Shown here one piece after another: positions 1 to 7,403 of a DNA stretch of 32,226 nt. Every line of letters begins with the position of its first letter. The first letter of the stretch is position 1. The DNA comes from CAZVWH01 sp964631175 (lineage in GTDB: Bacteria > Planctomycetota > Phycisphaerae > Sedimentisphaerales > Anaerobacaceae), in the NCBI GenBank assembly GCA_964631175.1, contig CAZVWH010000028.1:1-32226 (forward strand), read 5' to 3'. The translations under genes and the position numbers were made by a program. The notes under the pieces were generated by a model that was not told where the DNA came from, did no database searches, and saw nothing but the letters and a program-made list of their open reading frames with translations.

Positions 1-1
1 A

Positions 2-73
2 TATATTGATATCAGCGACGTAGAAAAAGCGGTCGAGCACTATAAAAAAATCATTATGAAATTTTTACTCTAA
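2..73 (+). CDS. C-terminal tail of a truncated upstream gene
   Basis: An open frame enters from the left edge and ends at a TAA at 71-73, giving a 23-residue tail that reads DVEKAVEHYKKIIMKFLL at its end. The tail looks helical and amphipathic, as at the end of many cytoplasmic enzymes. There is too little sequence to name a family. It could be chance, but it is on the same strand as the following genes. Confidence 0.4.
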   Translation, partial: YIDISDVEKAVEHYKKIIMKFLL

Positions 74-223
74 GCTTTGCCAGCGGCAGAATAGCCGGTT
101 TGGTATTATTCGGGTTCCGTTACGCAGAATTTAATGCCCGCTTTTGCGGTCCGCAGGATGGCTTACGCCAGGACAAGTTTACCCCTGCCAAGGCAGAGGT
201 CCAATACCCAAAAGGTGATATTT

Positions 224-841
224 ATGATGACTATCATCTTTCTCAAGGGGATGGTTATAGGTTTTTTGATTTCACTGCCCGTGGGACCGATCGCCGTGCT
301 CTGCATACATCGAACCCTGAACGAGGGCAGAATTCATGGAATGCTTTCGGGGCTGGGAGCATCTACAGCAGATACTGTTTACAGTTTTTTAGCAGCTTCA
401 GGTCTGTCGTTTATCTCAAATTTCCTGATTAAAGAACAACTATGGTTTCGTCTGTTAGGCGGCTTTTTTCTTTGTTACATGGGAGTTAGGCTTCTTCGTT
501 CAAGGGTGATACAAAAAGTCGTATCAGAAGATAGTGCCAGTTATTTTAGCAATTATGTATCGGCATTGTTTCTTACACTTTCAAATCCCGGCACGTTCCT
601 TGCACTCGCGGCGATATTCGCAAGCTTAGGTGTAACACAAACACTGGTGCACCATACCTCAGCAGGCTTATTAGTTAGCGGCGTGTTTATTGGTTCCGGA
701 CTTTGGTGGTTTATATTGAACAGTGTTACCGGTGTGTTTTTGAAAAAACTGGATTACATCAAACTAGCCTGGCTGAACAGAATTTCCGGCATAGTAATCG
801 CCGTTTTCGGATTATTAGTCCTTGTAAGTCTTATATTATGA
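224..841 (+). CDS. LysE/RhtB-family amino-acid exporter
   Basis: This is a 205-residue hydrophobic protein of the LysE translocator superfamily, inner-membrane exporters for amino acids and derivatives. The N-terminal helix carries the family hallmark SLPVGPIAVLCIHRTL with the G-P-I/x4-C spacing seen in LysE and RhtB. About six membrane segments follow, and the length fits the family norm of roughly 200-210. ATG 224 is chosen because AAAGGTGA lies seven bases upstream; the open frame extends further 5' without a ribosome site. The gene precedes an EamA permease and an amino-acid-metabolism cluster on the same strand, which fits export of an amino-acid-like metabolite. The substrate cannot be read from the sequence. 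Confidence 0.85.
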   Translation: MMTIIFLKGMVIGFLISLPVGPIAVLCIHRTLNEGRIHGMLSGLGASTADTVYSFLAASGLSFISNFLIKEQLWFRLLGGFFLCYMGVRLLRSRVIQKVVSEDSASYFSNYVSALFLTLSNPGTFLALAAIFASLGVTQTLVHHTSAGLLVSGVFIGSGLWWFILNSVTGVFLKKLDYIKLAWLNRISGIVIAVFGLLVLVSLIL

Positions 842-890
842 AATGACAAAAAAATTTTTATATTTAGGGTAATTTTATCTTATATTTTGC

Positions 891-920
891 TTGACACCGC
901 ACATTGGGGGTTCTTAGAAT
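891..920 (+). promoter_or_regulatory. Sigma70-like promoter of the small transcription unit
   Basis: TTGACA at 891-896 is a perfect -35 box. TAGAAT at 915-920 is a good -10 box, 18 bases downstream. Transcription would start near 927, just ahead of the ribosome site for the 48-codon frame at 951. Confidence 0.6.
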
Positions 921-950
921 CACGCTGTATTAGGTTTGTGGAGTTTAACA

Positions 951-1097
951 ATGGTCCAGAATAGGGAAAACAAGCAGAGGCATTTAACAGGTCACGTTGT
1001 GACTATGGTGCTTTTGCGCACAAGCCTTCCGGCCAGAGTAACCAGGACTTACGGTTTTGACATTGTCGTAGTTTGGTCAAAGGAGGCTGTTCCCTAA
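951..1097 (+). CDS. Possible 48-residue small protein with its own promoter and terminator
   Basis: An ATG at 951, preceded by GGAG with a seven-base spacer, opens a 48-codon frame ending in TAA at 1095-1097. The product is basic (MVQNRENKQRHLTGHVV at the start, FDIVVVWSKEAVP at the end) and has no recognisable family, signal peptide or membrane helix. A strong promoter lies upstream at 891-920 and a strong terminator downstream at 1124-1168, so the unit is transcriptionally self-contained. As an alternative, the same segment can fold as a structured RNA: GGTCC (954-958) pairs with GGACC (1101-1105), and TAGGGA pairs with TCCCTA just inside. It could therefore be a noncoding RNA or a leader for the permease gene. 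Confidence 0.45.
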   Translation: MVQNRENKQRHLTGHVVTMVLLRTSLPARVTRTYGFDIVVVWSKEAVP

Positions 1098-1123
1098 AAA
1101 GGACCTGATAACATATTTCAGAA

Positions 1124-1168
1124 CAAAAAAAGCCTTTCAGGGAGCAAAAAACCTGAAAGGCTTTTTTG
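1124..1168 (+). terminator. Strong intrinsic terminator ahead of the EamA gene
   Basis: GCCTTTCAGG (1132-1141) pairs perfectly with CCTGAAAGGC (1152-1161) around a ten-base loop, flanked by an A-run and followed by TTTTTT. The A-run and T-run extend the stem and would let it act in both directions. It separates the small unit at 951 from the permease. If the upstream RNA is a leader, it could instead be an attenuator. Confidence 0.85.
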
Positions 1169-1211
1169 TTTGGGTTATACCAGCTTTGTGTACCAAAAAA
1201 GGCGAATGAAA

Positions 1212-2099
1212 ATGAAACAACGTATTACAAAAGGCAAGCATAAAGGGATAGTATTGATACTGATGTCAACAGTGGCTTTTTGCCTGATGTCGTCCCTTGT
1301 AAAATATGCCTCAGATATCGACCCGTACAAAACAACGCTGTTTCGCTTCATCGTCGGGCTTGGCATATTGGGCACAGCGGCGCTGCTTGGCAAAGTAAAG
1401 CTAAACTTTGTACATGGCCCGCTATTATTCCTTCGTGGACTGTTCGGCGGAACGGCTATCTTGATATTCTTTATGTCTATACCGAAACTCGGTGTCGGCA
1501 AAGGAACTGTTCTAATCTATTCGTTCCCTGTATTTGCCAGCATTTTCAGCTCGATATTCTTAAAGGAAAAAATCGGTACTGTTCGCTTGATAGCCATTTT
1601 GGCAGCCTTTGTCGGTATTTACTTTCTGGCGGCTGATAACGGTAATGGATTTTCCTTTCTGGATATCCTCGGAAAATATGAGCTGCTCGCGGTTTTCGGT
1701 GCCATGCTTGGAGGAATGGCTCTTGTGCTGGTTAAGAAGCTTCACGAAACTGATTCTTCGTATACGATATACTTTGCCCAGTGCGTAATCGGCCTGTGGG
1801 TCGTAGTAGTCCCAGCGAACGTTGTGCCTTGTTCAATTGGAGTATTCGGAGGTTTTTTGCTGGTTGCTATCGGTGTTACAGCTACCATAGGCCAACTGTT
1901 ATCGACCGAGGCATATCGCTATGTGCAGGTACCAACGGGGTCTTTGTTACAAATGCTGGTGCCAGTCTTGAATTACTTTGTTGGCGTGATGGTCTTCGAC
2001 GAGGCCATTTCGTGGCGATCAATTATCGGCACGGCGGCTGTCCTTAGCTCATGTGTCGTTGTATTGCTAAGAAGTAACGGAAAACGAAAAAATGATTAA
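1212..2099 (+). CDS. EamA/DMT-superfamily permease
   Basis: This 295-residue integral membrane protein has two internally similar EamA halves, each of about five helices, typical of drug/metabolite transporters of the RhaT/EamA type. The first half starts with GIVLILMSTVAFCLMSSLVKYAS and ends with FVGIYFLAAD. The second half carries the EAYRYVQVP...LLQMLVPV region typical of helices 8-9. The start at 1212 fits the AAAAGGCG ribosome site; the in-frame ATG at 1206 lies very close to it. The end overlaps the next gene by eight bases, so the permease and the GNAT gene are translationally coupled. Family members export amino acids, metallophores and nucleosides. The substrate here is unknown. Confidence 0.85.
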   Translation: MKQRITKGKHKGIVLILMSTVAFCLMSSLVKYASDIDPYKTTLFRFIVGLGILGTAALLGKVKLNFVHGPLLFLRGLFGGTAILIFFMSIPKLGVGKGTVLIYSFPVFASIFSSIFLKEKIGTVRLIAILAAFVGIYFLAADNGNGFSFLDILGKYELLAVFGAMLGGMALVLVKKLHETDSSYTIYFAQCVIGLWVVVVPANVVPCSIGVFGGFLLVAIGVTATIGQLLSTEAYRYVQVPTGSLLQMLVPVLNYFVGVMVFDEAISWRSIIGTAAVLSSCVVVLLRSNGKRKND

Positions 2100-2574
2100 G
2101 CAAAATAGCATAAAGATAAGAAGATTTAGGAAAACTGATCTGGCCGACGTCAGAAATCTAATCTACAAGACAATTGATATTTGCTACTCGGATATCTATT
2201 GCGCCGAAGCCGTGCAGTTTTTCAAAGACTGGCATCACAACGAAAAGATTCTACAGAACGCCTGGGAAGGATTCACAATTGTTTTGGAACAGAACGGCCA
2301 GATTGTTGGAACCGGTACGATAGTCGGCGATGAAATCATGAGGGTCTTTGTTGACCCGGTATTTCAAAAGCATGGCTTCGGCAAACTTGTTATGAATAAA
2401 CTTGAAGAAAAGGCGATTTCACTGGGAATTAAGGACGTCAAATTAGACGCATCAATCCCATCAAAGAAATTCTATGATTTATTGGATTATGTCACGGTAG
2501 AAGGAACTTTCCTGGGAGTAGAGAATAACAAAAGGCTTGATTACTATAAAATGGAAAAAGCATTGATAAGATAG
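2092..2574 (+). CDS. GNAT N-acetyltransferase (first of four)
   Basis: A 160-residue single-domain GNAT protein that would move an acyl group from acyl-CoA to an amine. Motif A is visible as MRVFVDPVFQKHGFGKLVMNKL, where Q-K-H-G-F-G is the pyrophosphate loop (consensus Q/R-x-x-G-x-G/A). The C-terminal part with KKFYDLLDYVTVEGTF matches the usual x-x-F-Y-x-x-x-G/D-Y motif B. It overlaps the permease gene by eight bases, and the pair probably forms one operon. It could modify the permease substrate, but the specificity is not readable. Confidence 0.85.
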   Translation: MIKQNSIKIRRFRKTDLADVRNLIYKTIDICYSDIYCAEAVQFFKDWHHNEKILQNAWEGFTIVLEQNGQIVGTGTIVGDEIMRVFVDPVFQKHGFGKLVMNKLEEKAISLGIKDVKLDASIPSKKFYDLLDYVTVEGTFLGVENNKRLDYYKMEKALIR

Positions 2575-2594
2575 AATGGGTACATGTCAAGATT

Positions 2595-2648
2595 GTTCGT
2601 CCTTCGCAGCAGCGCTGCCCGTTCTTCGTAGCACTGCGAAGGGTGAAC
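2595..2648. repeat. Imperfect inverted repeat (hairpin)
   Basis: GTTCGTCCTTCGCAG (2595-2609) pairs with CTGCGAAGGGTGAAC (2634-2648) with two mismatched or wobble positions. It lies 20 bases after the GNAT stop and could slow or end transcription, but there is no T-run. It is the first of three repeats filling the gene-less stretch 2575-3007. Confidence 0.65.
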
Positions 2649-2688
2649 TACAAAGAATGGATTGGTAAAATCTGCAGAAAGAAACGTA

Positions 2689-2832
2689 TGTCATTTCGAC
2701 CGAAGCCCCTGTGTCTTCTGTCGAAGACAGAAACAGGGGCGAAGTGGAGAAATCTGCTTTGAAGGCAGACCTCTCCGCTCGGCCCTTCGACTCTGCTCAG
2801 GGCAGGCTCTTGCGGCCTCGGTCGAGGTGACA
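2689..2832. repeat. Long nested palindromic repeat (TGTCATTTCGACC type)
   Basis: The outer ends TGTCATTTCGACCGA (from 2689) and TCGGTCGAGGTGACA (to 2832) are near-complementary, so the whole element can fold on itself. Nested inside are CCCCTGT...ACAGGGG and TTCTGTC...GACAGAA stems in the left half. The right half contains CCCTTCGACTCTGCTCAGGG (2783-2802), a copy of the dispersed repeat also found at 22876, 28024 and 30671. It appears to be built from repeats inserted into one another. Confidence 0.75.
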
Positions 2833-2848
2833 AAAAGGGATCAACCAT

Positions 2849-2893
2849 CCTTTCGATTCTGCTCAAAACCCGCCCTGAACGTAGTTGAAGGGA
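2849..2893. repeat. Head-to-head pair of the dispersed CCTGAGC...GAAGG repeat
   Basis: CCTTTCGATTCTGCTCA (2849-2865) and CCCTGAACGTAGTTGAAGGG (2873-2892) are diverged copies of one repeat in opposite orientation, giving an imperfect hairpin with a short loop. It directly follows the nested repeat at 2689. Confidence 0.65.
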
Positions 2894-3007
2894 CAAATAT
2901 CGATTGAGGTAATTAGGAAATAAAATAACCAAACTTTACCTATAAATGTGACATGCACCCAGATAGAATCCGCGTTTATGATTCTCTGTTTTTCTAAGGG
3001 CAGAAAA

Positions 3008-3796
3008 ATGGGCCGACTGAAGGCAATATGTTTACACGATAAAAAGGAAATAGAGCCGTTTCTGCGAAGAAATGTTTATCTCCATATTTACAGTATTGGA
3101 GACTTAGACGATTTCTTCTGGCCATATACTACGTGGTACGCCTGGAAAGAAGGTAAAGAGATTCGAGCTATAGCCCTATTATATAGCGGCCGGACATTGC
3201 CGGTACTTCTTGCACTATCAGAGACAGGCCCAATGCAACAATTAATGCAATCCATCCTTCATTTGCTGCCGTGCAGATTTCATGCGCATCTAAGCGCAGG
3301 AGTGGAAAACGCTCTCAAAGAAAAGTACAAAATGAAATCTCACGGAAAGCACTATAAAATGGCATTGAGTGACAAATCATCATTATATGATATTGATTGT
3401 TCACAAGTGATTCAGTTACAAAGCAAAGATTTGGACGAGATATTACAACTCTACAAGGAAGGTTATCCTGGCAATTGGTTTGATACCAGAATGTTGGAGA
3501 CAAAACAATATTTTGGAATCAGAAGAGAGAACAGATTGGTCAGCGTTGCAGGTATTCATGTTTATTCAGAAAAATACAAGGTGGCAGCTTTAGGAAATAT
3601 TGTTACTCATCCGGATTATAGAGGTGACGGCCTTGGTAAATCTGTAACTGCAAGATTGTGTCAGTCACTATCGAAAAAGGTTGACCACATCGGCCTAAAT
3701 GTAAAATCAGATAATGAAATCGCCATCTCGATGTATGAAAGGTTAGGCTTTGAAATCATTGGTTCTTATTGGGAGTATACGGTCGAATCAAAATAA
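3008..3796 (+). CDS. Two-domain GNAT acetyltransferase (second of four)
   Basis: A 262-residue protein with an N-terminal all-alpha/beta region (about residues 1-130, no family recognised, containing HIYSIGDLDDFFWPYTTWYAW) and a C-terminal GNAT domain of the FR47-like type. Motif A is LGNIVTHPDYRGDGLGKSV, with R-G-D-G-L-G as the CoA loop, followed by LNVKSDNEIAISMYERLGFE (motif B). ATG 3008 is chosen because AAGGG lies seven bases upstream; an in-frame GTG at 2948 has no ribosome site. The next gene starts six bases after its stop, so this gene, 3803 and 4294 form a tight operon. Confidence 0.8.
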   Translation: MGRLKAICLHDKKEIEPFLRRNVYLHIYSIGDLDDFFWPYTTWYAWKEGKEIRAIALLYSGRTLPVLLALSETGPMQQLMQSILHLLPCRFHAHLSAGVENALKEKYKMKSHGKHYKMALSDKSSLYDIDCSQVIQLQSKDLDEILQLYKEGYPGNWFDTRMLETKQYFGIRRENRLVSVAGIHVYSEKYKVAALGNIVTHPDYRGDGLGKSVTARLCQSLSKKVDHIGLNVKSDNEIAISMYERLGFEIIGSYWEYTVESK

Positions 3797-3802
3797 AACG
3801 TT

Positions 3803-4297
3803 ATGAATATACGAGAAGCAAATGAAACTGATATTGGCGTTTTAGTAACTCTTATTCGCAACTCGTTTCGGGATGTGGCTGAAAGATTCGAGTTAACTGT
3901 TGAAAATTGTCCCAAGAATTTAGCATTTTGTACAGAAGAACAAATCAAAACCGATTTTAAGAAAGGCCTGAAATACTACATCCTGGAAGAAAACGGTCAA
4001 GCTTGTGGCTGTGTAGCTCTTGAGAAAGCAGGGCCGGATTTTTGTTATCTTGGAAGGCTCGCAGTGCTGCCGAAACACAGAAGAAACGGCTATGGGAAGG
4101 CATTGATAAATCATATATTTGAGCAGGCAAGGAAAATCGGTGTACAGCGAGTAGAGATAGGCATGATTGCAAAAGATAGAAAACTAAAGAATTGGTACAG
4201 GAAATTCGGTTTCATCAAGAAGGGCACAAAGAGGTTCGACCATTTACCTTTTACAGTTGCGTTTATGTACAGAGAATTAAGTAGAGAGCAGGAATGA
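3803..4297 (+). CDS. GNAT acetyltransferase (third of four)
   Basis: A 164-residue single-domain GNAT. Motif A is LGRLAVLPKHRRNGYGKALI, with R-R-N-G-Y-G as the acyl-CoA loop, and motif B is KNWYRKFGFIKKGTKRF. It starts six bases after the preceding acetyltransferase and its TGA overlaps the ATG of the aminotransferase (ATGA), so it is translationally coupled on both sides. The tight coupling to an aminotransferase suggests that its substrate is an amino acid or amine in the same route. The specificity is unknown. Confidence 0.85.
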   Translation: MNIREANETDIGVLVTLIRNSFRDVAERFELTVENCPKNLAFCTEEQIKTDFKKGLKYYILEENGQACGCVALEKAGPDFCYLGRLAVLPKHRRNGYGKALINHIFEQARKIGVQRVEIGMIAKDRKLKNWYRKFGFIKKGTKRFDHLPFTVAFMYRELSREQE

Positions 4298-5487
4298 TGG
4301 GCCCCCTATATGCACAAAGAATGAGTACGATTCCGAAGTCTTTCATTCGAGAGATTTTGAAAGTAACCGAGGATCCCGAAGTGATCTCGTTTGCGGGCGG
4401 ATTGCCAAACCCACGGTTTTTTCCTGTTAAAGAGATTGCCAAGGCTGCATCGGACGTTTTGACTGAGGCTGATGTATCAGCCCTGCAATACAGCACAACC
4501 GAAGGGTATCAACCTTTGCGGGAATATATCGCGCAGAGATATCTGGAGAAAAAGGGATTGGAGGTTTCTGCAGATGAAATTTTAATTACAAACGGGTCTC
4601 AACAAGGATTGGACCTTGTGGCAAAGATATTCATTGATAAGGACGATGTTGTCGTTATCGAACGACCTGCATATCTGGGCGCGATCCAGGCATTCGGAGT
4701 ATATGAGCCACGGTTCTGTATGGTCCCTTTGTTAGAGGATGGAATAAATATTAACTGCTTGAGAGATGCTCTATGCAAGCATCGGATCAAGCTGTTTCAT
4801 ACTGTGATCAATTTTCAGAATCCATCGGGGATTAGCTATTCGCGCGACAAGCGGCAAGAGCTGGCGAAGTTGCTCGGGCAATATGACACAATTATTGTTG
4901 AGGACGATCCGTATGGAGAGCTGAGGTTTGTAGGAGTAGCGCCGCCATCGATGCGAAGCTGGCTTGACGGAAAGGCAGTGTTGTTAGGATCATTCTCGAA
5001 GACGATTGCGCCGGGTCTGCGGCTTGGCTGGGTCTGTGCGAAGCGTGAGATCATGGACAAACTTGTGGTTGCCAAACAGGCCAGTGACCTGCATTCGAAT
5101 TCTTTGTGTCAGAGGATTGTGCATCAGTACCTGATGAGTAATGATATAGACATACATATCGAAACGGTAATAGCAGCATACAAAAAACAAAGGGATATAA
5201 TGGTGGCTGCTATCGAAAAAAACTTTCCGGCAGAGGTCCACTTCACTAGGCCCGAAGGTGGGATGTTCCTATGGGTGACGCTGCCGGAGCGATTATCTGC
5301 TTTGGAGCTGTTCGATCATGCTGTCAGGGAAAAGGTAGCCTTCGTTCCGGGGACACCGTTTTTTGTGGATGGCGGCGGCGCCAACAATGTAAGGTTGAAC
5401 TTCTCGAATGCGAATGAAGACAGAATCAAAGAGGGAATACAACGATTGGGACGGCTTATGAAGAATCTGCTTTCCGGTGGAATATAA
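4294..5487 (+). CDS. PLP-dependent class I/II aminotransferase, LysN/2-aminoadipate type
   Basis: A 397-residue fold-type I aminotransferase. Key residues are visible: N176 in FQNPSG, D204 and Y207 in VEDDPYGEL, the Schiff-base lysine K236 in GSFSKTIAPGLRLGW, and substrate-carboxylate R367 in NNVRLNF. The N-terminal ISFAGGLPNPRFFP block is typical of the LysN, alpha-aminoadipate and aromatic aminotransferase group, and of MocR effector domains, rather than of DapL. It overlaps the upstream GNAT by four bases and is followed by a terminator at 5525. It would transaminate an amino acid with 2-oxoglutarate in the cytoplasm. A 2-aminoadipate, lysine or branched/aromatic substrate is possible but not decided. 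Confidence 0.85.
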   Translation: MMGPLYAQRMSTIPKSFIREILKVTEDPEVISFAGGLPNPRFFPVKEIAKAASDVLTEADVSALQYSTTEGYQPLREYIAQRYLEKKGLEVSADEILITNGSQQGLDLVAKIFIDKDDVVVIERPAYLGAIQAFGVYEPRFCMVPLLEDGININCLRDALCKHRIKLFHTVINFQNPSGISYSRDKRQELAKLLGQYDTIIVEDDPYGELRFVGVAPPSMRSWLDGKAVLLGSFSKTIAPGLRLGWVCAKREIMDKLVVAKQASDLHSNSLCQRIVHQYLMSNDIDIHIETVIAAYKKQRDIMVAAIEKNFPAEVHFTRPEGGMFLWVTLPERLSALELFDHAVREKVAFVPGTPFFVDGGGANNVRLNFSNANEDRIKEGIQRLGRLMKNLLSGGI

Positions 5488-5524
5488 AACGGTCATAGGC
5501 TTTTAGGCAAATTGCTGTTTGAAG

Positions 5525-5575
5525 AAAAAACCTTTGTCAGCATGAATGGCCATATCTCAAAAGGTTTTTGTTTTA
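5525..5575 (+). terminator. Intrinsic terminator after the aminotransferase gene
   Basis: AAAAAACCTTT (5525-5535) pairs with AAAGGTTTTT (5560-5569), followed by GTTTT. The loop is 24 bases and includes TGGCCA, which can form a small inner stem. It ends the operon that starts at 3008. Confidence 0.7.
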
Positions 5576-5598
5576 TTGGAAGAAAGTCAGAGGTTTAA

Positions 5599-5660
5599 TT
5601 GACTATACATTTATATCTGCTCTGTTGTTACTGGTTCAGATTGACTCACTATATAGTCAA
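5599..5660 (+). promoter_or_regulatory. Repeated TTGACTATA half-sites upstream of the fourth GNAT
   Basis: TTGACTATA (5599-5607) has an exact inverted copy TATAGTCAA (5652-5660), and TTGACT recurs at 5641-5646, so TTGACT/AGTCAA also frame a 20-base palindrome at 5641-5660. The site lies just upstream of the gene at 5681 and could be an operator or promoter. No fully convincing -35/-10 pair was found. Confidence 0.4.
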
Positions 5661-5680
5661 AAAAGCGGAAAAAAGAAGCT

Positions 5681-6148
5681 ATGTTAAGAATCATTCCAGT
5701 TGAGACAAACAAAGACATTGAATCGACCAAAAATCTTTTGACAGAGTATAACGATTCTCTGGGTTTTGATCTTGATTTTCAGGATTTCGAAGAAGAGTTG
5801 GTCAATCTTCCTGGTGAATATAACCCGCCGAGAGGCTGCCTATTGCTTGCTGAGTACGAAAACCAGCCGGCTGGTTGCGTAGCGCTGCGGCCGCTAAGTG
5901 ACGAAATATGCGAGATGAAAAGGCTGTACGTCAGGCCACAATTTCGAGGTTTGGGAATCGGCAGAGCACTGGCTGAAGCTATCATTGAGCAGGCCCGAAA
6001 GATAGGCTATACTCTTATGCGATTGGATACGGTTCCATCAATGGAGATTGCAAGGACGCTATATGCGTCGCTGGGATTTAAGCAGATAAGTCCCTATCGG
6101 CACAACCCGATAGAAGGTGCGGTATTTATGGAGCTAAAATTGGGGTAA
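5681..6148 (+). CDS. GNAT acetyltransferase (fourth of four)
   Basis: A 155-residue GNAT with a textbook motif A, MKRLYVRPQFRGLGIGRALAEAI, where R-G-L-G-I-G is the CoA loop. Motif B is MEIARTLYASLGFKQI, and the sequence ends in VFMELKLG. This matches the MarR-linked/PhnO-like acetyltransferase group found widely in bacteria. The ribosome site is weak (AAAAGAAG). The DapF-like gene begins 19 bases after its stop, so the two are probably co-transcribed. Confidence 0.85.
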   Translation: MLRIIPVETNKDIESTKNLLTEYNDSLGFDLDFQDFEEELVNLPGEYNPPRGCLLLAEYENQPAGCVALRPLSDEICEMKRLYVRPQFRGLGIGRALAEAIIEQARKIGYTLMRLDTVPSMEIARTLYASLGFKQISPYRHNPIEGAVFMELKLG

Positions 6149-6167
6149 ATAATTCGGAGCGGAAATT

Positions 6168-7022
6168 ATGGAAGTACATTTTAAGAAATACCACGGTCTT
6201 GGAAACGATTACCTGGTTATCGATCCGAACATCAACGATATTAAACTGACACAGGAAGCCATTCGGCTGATTTGTGACAGAAATTTCGGAGTTGGCTCGG
6301 ATGGAATATTATATGGCCCTACCAAAGGTGGTGATATCCCAGAGCTGCGTATTTTTAATCCGGACGGCAGTGAGGCAGAAAAAAGCGGCAACGGACTGCG
6401 AATATTTGCCAAATATTTATTCGAGAATAAATACGTCGATAAAAAGAATTTCAATATCAAAACTTTAGGCGGAATCGTTGGGGTCGAAATTAAAAACGAC
6501 GCAGCGAATTTGATAAAAATCAATATGGGTAAGGTCACCTTCCTGAGTACTGAAATACCGGTTTCGGGCCAAAAAAGAGAAGTCGTAAATGAACCGCTGG
6601 AAGTGAACGATGTCAAATATAAGGCGACATGTTTATCTATCGGCAATCCTCATTGCGTTATACCGATGGAAGAGGTAAGCGAGCAAAAGGCAAGGCAGCT
6701 TGGGCCTTTTGTTGAAAATCACGAGATGTTTCCAAACCGAATTAACATGCAATTGTTAAAGGTCACCGACAGGAAAAATATCGAGATAAGGATTTGGGAA
6801 AGAGGGGCCGGATATACCCTGGCTTCCGGCAGCAGCTCCTGCGCAGCAGCAGCAGCGGCTCATAAGTTAGGGCTGGTGGACAAAAATATAAATGTAAAAA
6901 TGCCCGGCGGGAACTTACTAATAGAAATCCGCAACGATGAGGAGATTTTTATGACAGGTCCGGTTGAAGGAGTATTTGAAGGTCGTCTTCATACTGATTT
7001 GGAAAGAAAATTATCGACGTAA
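6168..7022 (+). CDS. DapF-fold protein lacking both catalytic cysteines
   Basis: A 284-residue protein with the full diaminopimelate-epimerase fold signature: KYHGLGNDYLVID at the start, FGVGSDGILYGP, FNPDGSEAEKSGNG, SIGNPHCVIP, and IWERGAGYTLASGSSSCAAA near the end. H162 and E211 of the substrate pocket are kept. In DapF the two acid/base cysteines sit in QCGNG and ACGTG. Here the sequence reads KSGNG and ASGSS, so both positions (S73 and S220) are serine. Length and pattern otherwise match DapF. It may be a divergent epimerase, a racemase or isomerase for another amino acid, or a binding protein. The symbol dapF is withheld for this reason. The neighbours (GNATs, aminotransferase, exporters) suggest an amino-acid-derived metabolite. 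Confidence 0.8.
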   Translation: MEVHFKKYHGLGNDYLVIDPNINDIKLTQEAIRLICDRNFGVGSDGILYGPTKGGDIPELRIFNPDGSEAEKSGNGLRIFAKYLFENKYVDKKNFNIKTLGGIVGVEIKNDAANLIKINMGKVTFLSTEIPVSGQKREVVNEPLEVNDVKYKATCLSIGNPHCVIPMEEVSEQKARQLGPFVENHEMFPNRINMQLLKVTDRKNIEIRIWERGAGYTLASGSSSCAAAAAAHKLGLVDKNINVKMPGGNLLIEIRNDEEIFMTGPVEGVFEGRLHTDLERKLST

Positions 7023-7032
7023 ACAGGCAGCA

Positions 7033-7089
7033 GCCCCCACTCTTGCTTTCGCAAGAAAGCACGGGGGCGGGCAAGAAAGCGTGGGGGCT
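7033..7089. repeat. GCCCCC...GGGGGC palindromic repeat
   Basis: GCCCCCAC at the left pairs with GTGGGGGC at the right. Inside, CTTGCTTTCGCAAG is a near-perfect palindrome and GCAAGAAAGC occurs twice. An inverted-orientation relative occurs at 7415-7450. It begins ten bases after the DapF-like stop and may help end transcription. Confidence 0.7.
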
Positions 7090-7403
7090 CACAAGAATTG
7101 ATTATTCGTTATTGGTAATTAGTTATTGAGGGCAGTATTGAGAATTATTTTGCAGGCGTAATTCAATTATAGTCCGCCAGTTCCCTGAACTGATATCCTA
7201 TGTACCCTGACACTCGTTACCTCCGACTAGCGGAAGCATTTGAAAGCTATGTAGAGGGCTATCAATTCAAAGAGCACGAGTCTTAGAGGTTTATAGAAAT
7301 ACTGCTGTAATGTAACGTTATGATTCTATTGACAGGTGGGCCAAAAGTCCTTAAGGTATAGAGCCTTTAATAAAACCTAAAAGACCATAGATATGCAATA
7401 CAA
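7090..7403 (+). other. Gene-less stretch with weak signals only
   Basis: No convincing gene is present. A 28-codon frame (7200-7286, MYPDTRYLRLAEAFESYVEG...) has no clear ribosome site and may be a gene remnant. TAACGTTA at 7313-7320 lies just upstream of TTGACA (7329-7334). A weak -10 (TAAGGT, 7352-7357) could complete a promoter for the GH9 gene, which would then have a leader of about 270 bases. Confidence 0.3.

Noticed and set aside
2648..2932. Overlapping open frames on both strands in the 2575-3007 gap.
   Set aside because: They run through palindromic repeats, and their translations (such as SRVEG) only reflect the repeat sequence.
7200..7286. A 28-codon frame in the gene-less stretch after the DapF-like gene.
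   Set aside because: It has no convincing ribosome site, no family and no supporting terminator.
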